Positions 35,422-43,083 of a DNA stretch of 64,000 nt are shown here, in pieces. The DNA is from Pseudanabaena sp. BC1403. GTDB lineage: Bacteria; Cyanobacteriota; Cyanobacteriia; Pseudanabaenales; Pseudanabaenaceae. Each line of letters begins with the position of its first letter. Positions within the stretch are counted from its first letter, which is position 1. Made by a program: the position numbers and the translations under genes. The DNA is taken from positions 1 to 64,000 of the forward strand of contig NZ_PDDM01000013.1 in the NCBI RefSeq assembly GCF_002914585.1, in the 5' to 3' direction. The notes below the pieces were generated by a model that saw only the letters and a program-made list of their open reading frames with translations, was not told where the DNA came from and did no database searches.

Positions 35422-35979
35422 CTAATTCTCCTCTGTCTTGGGTGGTCTGCGTAGTCGGATACCGATCGCGACAAGTCCTATACCAGATATGACATAAATG
35501 GGCGCAATGGAAGCAAAGCCAATTGTGGAGCCGAAGATAGACAAAATCCCAATAGGAAAAAGAACAGCCCCCGCACCAGATGTAATACACATTCCACTGA
35601 TAATCTTTTTCGCTATAACAATGGGGTACTTTGGTTTGAGCAATGTCCAGCCCAAAGTACCAGCCGTTAATCCTGGCAGCCCAACCAACATAATCATATT
35701 GAGGAGATCTCCCCCTACCACCATTACAAATAGAGTAAAGGCAATCGCTGGTAAACCTCCCAAGATCAGCATCCAAGAGGCAATAGCACGAATTACTTCT
35801 AGGAAGCTAGTAGATCGATAAACCAAAACAGCGATCGCAATCATTGCCAATCCACCAACTGCAAACATCAAGGCAGCAAAGGAATTATTAAGACTGCTGG
35901 TATACAGCCACACCCCAAAAATTAATGAGGCTGTGCCAAAGACAAAAAGAAGTAATGCAAAAATTCTTCGTAAGCTCAT
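35422..35979 (-). CDS. Multi-pass membrane protein, unknown function
   Basis: The 185-residue product is almost entirely hydrophobic, with about six predicted helices separated by short loops and a basic, charged C-terminus (RLRRPPKTEEN). The layout resembles small HdeD-like or DUF308-like proteins, but no signature confirms that. A plausible ATG and downstream terminator support the gene. It stands alone; no neighbour gives a clue. Confidence 0.6.
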   Translation of the reverse strand: MSLRRIFALLLFVFGTASLIFGVWLYTSSLNNSFAALMFAVGGLAMIAIAVLVYRSTSFLEVIRAIASWMLILGGLPAIAFTLFVMVVGGDLLNMIMLVGLPGLTAGTLGWTLLKPKYPIVIAKKIISGMCITSGAGAVLFPIGILSIFGSTIGFASIAPIYVISGIGLVAIGIRLRRPPKTEEN

Positions 35980-36048
35980 AGCTAATAAATTTTCTGCTAT
36001 TCAAATGTAACCAAGTAAATTAAAGCGCTCTGTACTGCGAAACGTAGA

Positions 36049-36073
36049 ATGGGTTAGCGATCGCGTAACCCAT
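36049..36073. repeat. Palindrome with HIP1 in the loop
   Basis: ATGGGTTA and TAACCCAT flank GCGATCGCG, so the HIP1 octamer sits at the tip of a hairpin of the common cyanobacterial GGGTTAGCG/CGTAACCC type. Confidence 0.5.
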
Positions 36074-36108
36074 AATTCTTGATCATATAGATGTAGATGC
36101 GTTAAGAC

Positions 36109-36155
36109 ATAAAACCCAAAATAGAGTTGCGACGCAACTCTATTTTGGGTTTTAT
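36109..36155. terminator. Perfect hairpin with AAAACCCAA arms
   Basis: ATAAAACCCAAAATAGAGTT pairs exactly with its complement around a short GCGACGC apex. It lies just downstream of the antitoxin-like gene on the minus strand, in the place where a toxin gene would be expected. The same AAAACCCAA arm occurs at 359 and 4586. Confidence 0.6.
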
Positions 36156-36201
36156 ACTACATTGGCTATAGCTATATAACTAGCGCAGAATAATCAGACT
36201 T

Positions 36202-36426
36202 TTAACCATTACTTCGACTACGAATTCTTGCTTTCACTGAATCCCAAGAACTTGCTTCACTTACATCTTTTAAATGAGCGGCTTTTCTTTTTGTTAATTC
36301 TTCTTTCTGCCAATCAAGTATAGGAATATTTGCTGGTTGAGATGCAATGTTATCCCAAAGATCTTCAAGAAGCTGTAGTTTCTCAGAAGTCTCTAGTTCA
36401 AAAATTGGCGCAAATTCTACTGGCAT
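36202..36426 (-). CDS. Orphan addiction-module antitoxin-like protein
   Basis: A 74-residue protein (LETSEKLQLLEDLWDNIASQPANIPILDWQKEEL...) of the short RelB-type addiction-module family (TIGR02574-like). In this family a RelE/ParE toxin gene normally follows, overlapping or adjacent. Here the next 220 bases downstream contain only a hairpin and no open frame, so the toxin is absent. It could be a remnant, or a protective anti-addiction gene against plasmids. The start is an ATG. Confidence 0.65.
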   Translation of the reverse strand: MPVEFAPIFELETSEKLQLLEDLWDNIASQPANIPILDWQKEELTKRKAAHLKDVSEASSWDSVKARIRSRSNG

Positions 36427-36491
36427 AAATTTATCAGGTGTAGAAATTATGTTGCTATTTTACGTTATTCCTATCTGAGATGACAGCCAAC

Positions 36492-36526
36492 AAAAAAAGA
36501 GACTCGCAAAGCGAGTCTCTTTTTTT
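36492..36526 (-). terminator. Terminator of the pnt operon
   Basis: AAAAAAAGAGACTCGC and its complement enclose AAA, with a T-tract. It begins 3 bp after the pntB stop codon. Confidence 0.85.
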
Positions 36527-36528
36527 CG

Positions 36529-37941
36529 TTAAATTTGCTTTAACTCATTTGCAAGTTTGCCAACCATGTCCTTTGCACCACCAAACAACATCATCGTTTT
36601 TTGTTGATAGAACAGGTCATTTTCCACACCTGCAAAACCAGCACTCATGCCTCGCTTAATCACGATCGCATTTTTGGCTTTATCCACATCTAAAATTGGC
36701 ATCCCATAAATGGGGCTAGCTTGATTAGTTCTTGCCGCAGGATTGACCACATCATTCGCGCCGATAATCAATACCACATCGGTATTCTCAAATTGAGTAT
36801 TGATATCGTCCATGTCATAGAGTTGCGAGTAAGGCACATTAGCCTCCGCTAGCAACACGTTCATATGCCCTGGCATCCGCCCCGCAACTGGATGGATGGC
36901 AAACTTTACTTCTACACCTTTGCGTTCGAGCATATCCGATAACTCACGCACAGCGTGCTGCGCTTGAGCGACTGCCATGCCATAGCCAGGCACAATTACC
37001 ACCGATCGCGCATAGCCCAACATCATCGCGCATTCTTCAGGGTCAATAGTTTTCACGGTTTTGTTGCTGCTGTCGCCTGCGTCACCATCTGTGACTAAGG
37101 TTGTACCAAAGCCACTAAATAGCACATTGGGAAGAGTACGGTTCATAGCCTTACACATAATTTGGGTAAGGATCAAGCCTGAAGCACCGACTAATGCACC
37201 TGAAATAATCAACACATTATTCATCACCACAAAGCCAGCGGCACTAGCAGCAACCCCTGACAGAGAATTCAGCAGTGAGATTACCACGGGCATATCACCG
37301 CCGCCGATGGGGATCACAAACAATACACCAACTAGGAGGGAAATGATATTTATGCCAATGAATGCGACCAGATCAGCAGGATTGGCAATCAGCATCGCTG
37401 CACCAACGACAAAAGTGGCTAGCAGCAGAATATTGATGGTTTGCTGATAGGCAAATCGAATCGGTGCGCCCTTCATGATTCCTTGCAATTTAGCAAAGGC
37501 AATCATGCTACCCGTAAAGGTAATATTGCCGATGAGAACACTAGCGGTAATTGAAAGATTATCGACCAATGGCAATGTCAACCCATGACTGACTACCCGC
37601 CAATATTCGCCTACAGCTACTAAAGATGAAGCCAAACCGCCCAACCCATTGAGCAAGCCGACCATCTGGGGCATATCGGTCATCGCAACTTTGTAAGCAA
37701 TCAGAGAACCGATCGCCGAACCGATCGCGATCGCTACCAAAATCAGGCTATAGCTCAACACTTGCTTGTCAAGTAAAGTAGCTACAACCGCTAGCAACAT
37801 GGCGATCGCACCCAGCAAATTTCCCTGACGTGCTGTAGCAGGCGATCCCATCTGTTTGAGACCAATCATAAATAAGGAAGCTGCCACCAAATAGGTAAGC
37901 TGAATCCCCGTCGGGACATAATCCAAAATATTTTCTAGCAT
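36529..37941 (-). CDS. pntB: NAD(P) transhydrogenase subunit beta
   Basis: A 470-residue PntB with about nine membrane helices in the first 270 residues and a C-terminal NADP(H)-binding domain (VVIVPGYGMAVAQAQHAVRELSD, ADVVLIIGANDVVNPAAR type). With PntA it couples proton flow across the membrane to hydride transfer between NADH and NADP+, in cyanobacteria at the thylakoid. It is the last gene of the three-gene pnt unit, 6 bp after the alpha2 subunit gene. The terminator lies immediately downstream. Confidence 0.95.
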   Translation of the reverse strand: MLENILDYVPTGIQLTYLVAASLFMIGLKQMGSPATARQGNLLGAIAMLLAVVATLLDKQVLSYSLILVAIAIGSAIGSLIAYKVAMTDMPQMVGLLNGLGGLASSLVAVGEYWRVVSHGLTLPLVDNLSITASVLIGNITFTGSMIAFAKLQGIMKGAPIRFAYQQTINILLLATFVVGAAMLIANPADLVAFIGINIISLLVGVLFVIPIGGGDMPVVISLLNSLSGVAASAAGFVVMNNVLIISGALVGASGLILTQIMCKAMNRTLPNVLFSGFGTTLVTDGDAGDSSNKTVKTIDPEECAMMLGYARSVVIVPGYGMAVAQAQHAVRELSDMLERKGVEVKFAIHPVAGRMPGHMNVLLAEANVPYSQLYDMDDINTQFENTDVVLIIGANDVVNPAARTNQASPIYGMPILDVDKAKNAIVIKRGMSAGFAGVENDLFYQQKTMMLFGGAKDMVGKLANELKQI

Positions 37942-37947
37942 GGTGCT

Positions 37948-38238
37948 TTACGCCTCTTTCTTTTTGAACATTTGCAACATGCGATCGGTAACCAGAAATC
38001 CGCCAACAACATTGATCGTGGCGCAGACTACCGAGATCAGTCCTAAAATTACAGAAAGATTGGGATTCACATCGCTACCTGCCACAATCAAAGCACCAAT
38101 GACGGATATACCTGAAATGGCATTAGACCCTGACATCAGGGGAGTATGTAATGTTGGCGGAACCTTGTTAATTACTTCAAATCCTGCAAAGGAAGCAAGA
38201 ACAAAGACAAATAGAGCACTAATTAATGATTCGTTCAT
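37948..38238 (-). CDS. NAD(P) transhydrogenase subunit alpha part 2
   Basis: The 96-residue membrane part of the alpha subunit, split from the NAD-binding part as in other cyanobacteria. Three helices are predicted; LHTPLMSGSNAISGI is the family signature between the first and second. It lies 6 bp before pntB. The distance to the alpha1 gene, 229 bp, is enlarged by a family A miniature element that lies between them. Confidence 0.9.
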   Translation of the reverse strand: MNESLISALFVFVLASFAGFEVINKVPPTLHTPLMSGSNAISGISVIGALIVAGSDVNPNLSVILGLISVVCATINVVGGFLVTDRMLQMFKKKEA

Positions 38239-38325
38239 AGTTGTTTAACGAACTTGTTGACTTCAGTGCCAACAAGTTCAAATCAATTGAATGTGAATTA
38301 AAACTTAAACCCAGTAAGGGTTTTC

Positions 38326-38469
38326 AAGAAACCATTTAAGAATTGTCTAGATCCCCCCCAGCCCCCCTTAAAAAGGGGGGAGAATTAAATTCTTCCCCCT
38401 TTTTAAGGGGGATTGAGGGGGATCTCTTAAAGCTTTTGACCGCAGAAAGTACTTCTTAAATGGTTTCTT
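38326..38469 (+). mobile_element. Family A miniature element, full length (144 bp)
   Basis: The termini are AAGAAACCATTTAAGAA at 38326 and its exact inverse TTCTTAAATGGTTTCTT at 38453-38469. The core repeats GATCCCCCC...CCCTTAAAAAGGGGG and the mirrored arm. There is no open frame, so a transposase must come from elsewhere. It lies between pntA and the alpha2 gene, and its right edge overlaps the stop codon of pntA. It is opposite in orientation to the copies at 9632 and 12069. Confidence 0.8.
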
Positions 38470-39613
38470 AGACAGCGACTGCTAGTTGAGATAGAGCATC
38501 TTTAACGCGCTGATTGCGAATTTCGCCAGCATGAGTGATACAGGTACTGCTGATAATATCGTCATCAAAATCAAGATCCAGTTCGCCTTTCTTAATCAAG
38601 TGATTGAGAAGGTTGAGCAGATTTTTAGCGTATTTTTGAGAAGCATGAATTGGCATTGATGATGGCAAATTGATTGGTGAAATAATCATTGCGCCATGAC
38701 ACATTACATCCTTGCCAGCTATCGTACCTTCGCAGTTACCCCCCTGTTCGCCTGCCATATCCACAATGATCGAGCCACGCTTCATATGGGCAATCATGGC
38801 ATCAGTCACCATTACTGGAGCTTTACGTCCAGGGACTTGGGCAGTGGTAATGACTATATCCGCTTCTTTAATATGTTTAGCGAGAATGACTTGAGCATGT
38901 TGTTTCGCTGCTTCGGAAATTTCTTTCGCATATCCACCATCGGCGGTCGTATCCTCATCCAAGGTTACATCGATGAACTTTGCACCAAGGCTCTGCACTT
39001 CTTCACACACCGCAGGACGAATATCATAGGCTTCCACCTGTGCTCCGAGACGACGCGCCGTAGCGATCGCCTGAAGCCCTGCCACACCTGCACCCAATAC
39101 CACCACTTTTGCAGGTGGGATCGTTCCTGCTGCGGTGGTCAACATGGGGAGATATTTGGGCAATGCTGCGGCTGCGATCAGTACAGCTTTATAACCAGCG
39201 ATCGAGGCTTGCGAGGAGAGCGCATCCATACTTTGAGCCCGACTGCTGCGGGGGATCATCTCCATACTCATTGCTGTTACCCCCTGATGCGCGAGGCGGC
39301 GGATTAGTTCAGGTCTACCTAAAGGATTTAGAAAACCAATTGTGATTTGTCCAGATTTAAACATGCTCACTTCTTCTTCGCGAGGTGCTCCCACTTTGAG
39401 CAAAATATCTGATTCATTAATCAGAACACTCTTGTCAAAAATAATCTTGGCTCCAACTTCTTCATAAGCTGCATCCGCAAAAAAAGATGATTCGCCAGCA
39501 TGACTCTCGATCAAGACTTCCAAACCATTTTTGACCAAGCGACTCACCACTTCAGGAATTAGAGCGACTCTACGTTCTCCAAATTCTATTTCTTTGATTA
39601 CGCCTATCTTCAT
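38468..39613 (-). CDS. pntA: NAD(P) transhydrogenase subunit alpha part 1
   Basis: A 381-residue NAD(H)-binding subunit: MKIGVIKEIEFGERRVALIPE at the start, the GxGxxG-type loop VLGAGVAGLQAIATARRLGA, and GGNCEGTIAGKDV near the end are standard for PntA/alanine dehydrogenase folds. It forms the soluble dimer above the membrane subunits. The TAA stop (38468-38470) is partly made by the terminal repeat of a family A element, so the native C-terminus may have been trimmed or changed on insertion. It heads the pnt operon. Confidence 0.95.
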   Translation of the reverse strand: MKIGVIKEIEFGERRVALIPEVVSRLVKNGLEVLIESHAGESSFFADAAYEEVGAKIIFDKSVLINESDILLKVGAPREEEVSMFKSGQITIGFLNPLGRPELIRRLAHQGVTAMSMEMIPRSSRAQSMDALSSQASIAGYKAVLIAAAALPKYLPMLTTAAGTIPPAKVVVLGAGVAGLQAIATARRLGAQVEAYDIRPAVCEEVQSLGAKFIDVTLDEDTTADGGYAKEISEAAKQHAQVILAKHIKEADIVITTAQVPGRKAPVMVTDAMIAHMKRGSIIVDMAGEQGGNCEGTIAGKDVMCHGAMIISPINLPSSMPIHASQKYAKNLLNLLNHLIKKGELDLDFDDDIISSTCITHAGEIRNQRVKDALSQLAVAV

Positions 39614-39672
39614 TCATGCACCTTATTCAATTATCTTCACTTACCGAAATATATGATCGGGCAACCCAGATA

Positions 39673-39773
39673 CAGCGCTTTGCACTTAAACCCGAACCAA
39701 GCAAATTTCTATAAGCGTCGCAAAGTAACACTTATAGAAATTTGCTTGTGGCTCTTTCGATCATAAATTGCTG
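39673..39773 (+). mobile_element. Family B miniature element (101 bp)
   Basis: Flanked by TA at 39671-39672 and 39774-39775, it begins CAGCGCTTTGCACTTAAACC and ends CATAAATTGCTG. Reverse-complemented it matches the 12188 copy at both ends and has the same length. Its central hairpin CAAGCAAATTTCTATAAG (39698-39748) has a different sequence from the other copy, so the family keeps ends but varies its middle. Confidence 0.75.
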
Positions 39774-39816
39774 TAAGTAGAGACAATTCATGAGTTGTCC
39801 TTACTTACAGCAATTT
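39765..39816. repeat. Second inverted repeat built on family B ends
   Basis: AAATTGCTGTAAGTA (39765-39779) is inverted at 39802-39816. The left arm contains the family B end and the TA, and an inner near-palindrome GACAATTCATGAGTTGTC follows. This could be two element ends fused tip to tip after excision or a second, shorter element. The remaining part of 39817-39957 shows nothing recognised. Confidence 0.5.
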
Positions 39817-39957
39817 ATTTAGGATTGCTATATGTGTTAGCTTCATTGTAAGAACCTAAATGTGCTCTTTTGGATACTTCTTCGGATAATCTTTAACTGT
39901 CTTAACGAAAGTACCGTAGAAATATTTACTTTCAATAACTTTTGCAAACAAGTCTAA

Positions 39958-41016
39958 ATGATCAAGACCTACACACAACGCAAAAAAGCCAAGACTTGGC
40001 TCAAAAACTACCGTGGAAAACGTCCAGTATTTGCTTGTGTGCTGGGATTTACAGAGACAGGATTAATACCCAATATTTCCGCCGCAGGAGCAACTCCTGA
40101 GGATCGTAAATATACAGCGATCGCTGATGCTGAATTTCTTGCTACAGGAATTAACACCAGTTTCCCTTTACCACCCCTAGTTGCAGGAGCCTCACCAGTC
40201 CTAATTTCCCGTGCTGTTGTCGCCGCCCAAGATTTGCCGCTATTTATTTTTGATGCTGGTTTAGCGATCGCGCCGACTATTCAAGCGATCCCCCTCTCTG
40301 GATCACCTGCAAAATGTCTAAGTACAGGTAAAGCTTTGCCAATTGAAACTGTGCTGCAATTATTTGTCCAAGGTTTAGTATGGGGCGAAAAACTAGCCCA
40401 ATCAGGCGCTTATGTAATCTTGAGTGAATGCGTAGTAGGGGGTACAACCACAGCTTTAGCCGTGCTGACAGCATTAGGAATTGCTGCTAAAGATAAAGTA
40501 AATAGCTCTCATTCCACTTGTAACCATGCGCAAAAGTGGGAAATTGTGCAAGCGGGATTACAGCACCTAGAGCAAACAGTCACTCCATTTGAAATAGTGG
40601 CGGCAGTGGGTGATCCCATGCAAATTGCGGTAGCTGGAATGGCGATCGCGGCCAGTCGTCATGCAGGAGTATTGCTGGCAGGCGGGACTCAAATGTTAGC
40701 GGTATACGCATTAGCAAGAGCGATCGCTGCCCATCAAAATCTTGTCTGGAATCCTGATGCGATTATTGCAGGCACAACCAGATGGGTTGCTGAAGATCCC
40801 ACAGGTAATACCGTCGATCTAGCCCTAGCTGTGCAAGATGTGCCTTTACTAGCCACACAGCTAAGTTTTGCCAAGTCTAAGTTTGCACAGTTGCGCGCCT
40901 ATGAACAAGGTTTTGTCAAAGAAGGTGTTGGCGCTGGTGGAGCAGCGATCGCTGCGCATTTATATCAAAATTGGACACAAGAAAAATTGCTGAGTGCGAT
41001 CGAAGCCCAGTTATAA
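39958..41016 (+). CDS. TIGR00303 family CobT-like protein
   Basis: A 352-residue protein of the TIGR00303 family, related to nicotinate-nucleotide:dimethylbenzimidazole phosphoribosyltransferase (CobT) and widespread in cyanobacteria and archaea. Family segments are ACVLGFTETGLIPNISAAGATPEDRKYTAIADAEFL, ILSECVVGGTTTALAVLTALG and GDPMQIAVAGMAIAA. A role in assembling the lower ligand of pseudocobalamin is inferred from relatives. It converges with the glycan cluster, with a hairpin between. Confidence 0.75.
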   Translation: MIKTYTQRKKAKTWLKNYRGKRPVFACVLGFTETGLIPNISAAGATPEDRKYTAIADAEFLATGINTSFPLPPLVAGASPVLISRAVVAAQDLPLFIFDAGLAIAPTIQAIPLSGSPAKCLSTGKALPIETVLQLFVQGLVWGEKLAQSGAYVILSECVVGGTTTALAVLTALGIAAKDKVNSSHSTCNHAQKWEIVQAGLQHLEQTVTPFEIVAAVGDPMQIAVAGMAIAASRHAGVLLAGGTQMLAVYALARAIAAHQNLVWNPDAIIAGTTRWVAEDPTGNTVDLALAVQDVPLLATQLSFAKSKFAQLRAYEQGFVKEGVGAGGAAIAAHLYQNWTQEKLLSAIEAQL

Positions 41017-41018
41017 TG

Positions 41019-41039
41019 GTGCGCGGCTTTGCTGCGCAC
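41019..41039. terminator. Hairpin between convergent genes
   Basis: GTGCGC (41019-41024) and GCGCAC (41034-41039) pair over GGCTTTGCT. It separates the CobT-like gene from the last gene of the minus-strand glycan cluster. Confidence 0.55.
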
Positions 41040-41057
41040 TATTACACTATTAATCAT

Positions 41058-42266
41058 TCACTGGGAAGGGTGTAGCACAGAACCATATATTTTCATTAAT
41101 TGCTGATAGTTCGTAGAACGGGTGTAGAGTTCTTGGTATGTTTGATATGCATTCTTACCAAGAGTTTGCATGGCTTCGGGATTTATGCCGCACCAGTGCA
41201 ATTTTTCTGTCCATGCACTAATGAGATCGCAAGGAATAAGAAATCCATTGTATTCTGAGGTGATTAGTTCCGATAAAGCACCCAAATCAGAGGCAATTAC
41301 AGGTTTGCCACAAGCAAAGGCTTCGACAACCACACGTCCGAAGGTTTCATACCATTGAGAAGGTACAACGATCGCAGTAGCAGATCTCATAGAGATCGTC
41401 ACTTGCGAAGGAGTCAAGTATCCTAAGAACTGCACATTTTTTAATTTCATCTCATCAACAAATCGCTGCAAATTTGATTGTTCAGAACCATCTCCGATAA
41501 TCTTTAATTGCCAATCGAGCATGTTCAATTCAGCCCATGCTTGCAGCAGCGTCATTATGCCCTTCTCTGCGGATAACCTTCCCACAAATAAGAAGTTAGG
41601 ATTTTCGAGCTGTACAGAGGGTAAAACTTCAACATCTACGAGATTAATCACATTTGGATTCACATAAAGACGATCGCTTCTAATACCGATCTCCTTAAGC
41701 TTTGCCGCAGCAAAGTGACTAGGTGTAATGAATGCATCCACATCTTTTTGCCATGTGCGCCGCCACCGATTGAATGTCACCATTGTCCAGACTGCTAAAG
41801 AGGCAATAGACGAATCCCGATAACAGCCATAACCAACGCCGCGCCAAGGATTGCGACCCACACAAGCTTCACAAATTTTGTCTTTTCTAAATAAGTACCC
41901 ATTCAGACAACCTAACCGAAAGTTATGAAGATGCTGCACAGTCGGAATTTTTAGCGATCGCGCAGCAGCATGAATGGAAGGAGAGAACAATGGAAAAAAA
42001 TTCTGGACATGGACAAGATCGGGTTTTAGTTTTTGAAGCTGCGATCGCATCTCGCGATAAACCTTAAAGCTCCAGACAGTTTCTACAAACAGTTTAAATT
42101 TATCGAACTTGGAATAAGTTTTAATAATGTCATTGTGCACTTCAATCAAGGTGACTCGATGACCATATTCACGCAGCATTTCCACGTCCGCTTTGGTAGC
42201 AGCATCTTCGCCTCCAGCATATTGATAGCGATTATGAAACATCACAATATGCAGTGGTTTAGACAT
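41058..42266 (-). CDS. Glycosyltransferase family 4
   Basis: A 402-residue GT-B retaining glycosyltransferase. Its N-terminal half begins IVMFHNRYQYAGGEDAATKADVEML, and the donor-binding half carries FVGRLSAEKGI and VVPSQWYETFGRVVVEAFACGKPVIAS with the E-x7-E motif. A cysteine cluster (KICEAC) around residues 127-137 is common in some glycan-cluster members. It is the last gene of the cluster, overlapping the preceding GT2 gene by 8 bp. Donor and acceptor are unknown; it probably adds a sugar to the nonulosonate-bearing glycan on the cytoplasmic face. Confidence 0.85.
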   Translation of the reverse strand: MSKPLHIVMFHNRYQYAGGEDAATKADVEMLREYGHRVTLIEVHNDIIKTYSKFDKFKLFVETVWSFKVYREMRSQLQKLKPDLVHVQNFFPLFSPSIHAAARSLKIPTVQHLHNFRLGCLNGYLFRKDKICEACVGRNPWRGVGYGCYRDSSIASLAVWTMVTFNRWRRTWQKDVDAFITPSHFAAAKLKEIGIRSDRLYVNPNVINLVDVEVLPSVQLENPNFLFVGRLSAEKGIMTLLQAWAELNMLDWQLKIIGDGSEQSNLQRFVDEMKLKNVQFLGYLTPSQVTISMRSATAIVVPSQWYETFGRVVVEAFACGKPVIASDLGALSELITSEYNGFLIPCDLISAWTEKLHWCGINPEAMQTLGKNAYQTYQELYTRSTNYQQLMKIYGSVLHPSQ

Positions 42267-43083
42267 AAAAGCGAATTAACCAAGAAAACATTTTAATAGT
42301 GAATAGAGGTAGTCCAATCAAAATACCATATTTATAAGTATGGTAATGAAACTGCGTAGGTAAATGATAGGGAGATTTATAATCCCAGAATATTGATTTT
42401 AAGGTGCGAGATTTTGCTTTCTGGACATAATTAGTAAAATTGTGAATAGCATCTTTTTCTTCAACCAAGTTTACCTTTGCAGCGCCTAAAATATAGGCTT
42501 TAAAACCTGATCTAGTAGCTTTTAACGTATACATACCGTCGCCAGCATATTGTCGAAATTTATCAGCATCTGGAGCACCAATTTTTTCAAATACATTCGC
42601 TGACATAGCAACACAATAGCCACTCAAACCATCCACATCCATAACTTCATTTTCTAATGCTTTAACTCTTATTTTTCCTTTAAATCCTGTTTCCACTAAT
42701 AGCCTTGATTCAGCCTCATAACAAGCAGCACCAACAATTAAATTAGGATGTTTTTGTAAGAAATTCACTAATAGCTCTAGAGTGTTTAATTCAGTAAGAC
42801 AATCATCATTTAGCCAAATAAAATGCGTTGCTCCTTGGTTATAGGCATATGTCATACCTAATGCGATCGCCCCTGTCCACCACAAATTCCCATCCCCCTT
42901 GAGAATAGTAACTTCAGGATAGTTTTCTGCAACTTCTTCGGCTGTGCGATCGCTAGAGCCATCATCAACAATAATCACATGATACTTCTGTAAATCACCA
43001 TTAGTTTTTAGATTTTTAAGACAAGCTAAAGTAATCTTTTTGCGATTATAGACAGGGATAATTATATAAATTAATTTCTTCAT
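42259..43083 (-). CDS. Glycosyltransferase family 2
   Basis: A 274-residue GT-A enzyme. The family start is YIIIPVYNRKKITLACLKNL, VIIVDDGSSDRT gives the nucleotide-binding aspartates and FIWLNDDC the DXD-like metal site. The C-terminal part has a hydrophobic stretch (ILIGLPLFTIKMF) that may touch the membrane. It overlaps its neighbours by 8 and 4 bp, so it is part of one transcript. It resembles rhamnosyltransferase-type GT2 enzymes, but the sugar cannot be stated. Confidence 0.85.
   Translation of the reverse strand: MKKLIYIIIPVYNRKKITLACLKNLKTNGDLQKYHVIIVDDGSSDRTAEEVAENYPEVTILKGDGNLWWTGAIALGMTYAYNQGATHFIWLNDDCLTELNTLELLVNFLQKHPNLIVGAACYEAESRLLVETGFKGKIRVKALENEVMDVDGLSGYCVAMSANVFEKIGAPDADKFRQYAGDGMYTLKATRSGFKAYILGAAKVNLVEEKDAIHNFTNYVQKAKSRTLKSIFWDYKSPYHLPTQFHYHTYKYGILIGLPLFTIKMFSWLIRFYV

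Noticed and set aside
35354-35776. A 140-codon frame partly overlapping the membrane protein gene at 35422
   Set aside because: It is the same DNA in another frame and ends inside the hairpin; the 185-residue frame has clear helices and its own start.
38696-39307. A 203-codon frame antisense to pntA
   Set aside because: It is a shadow of the highly constrained pntA gene and is Cys/His-rich in a way expected from antisense reading.
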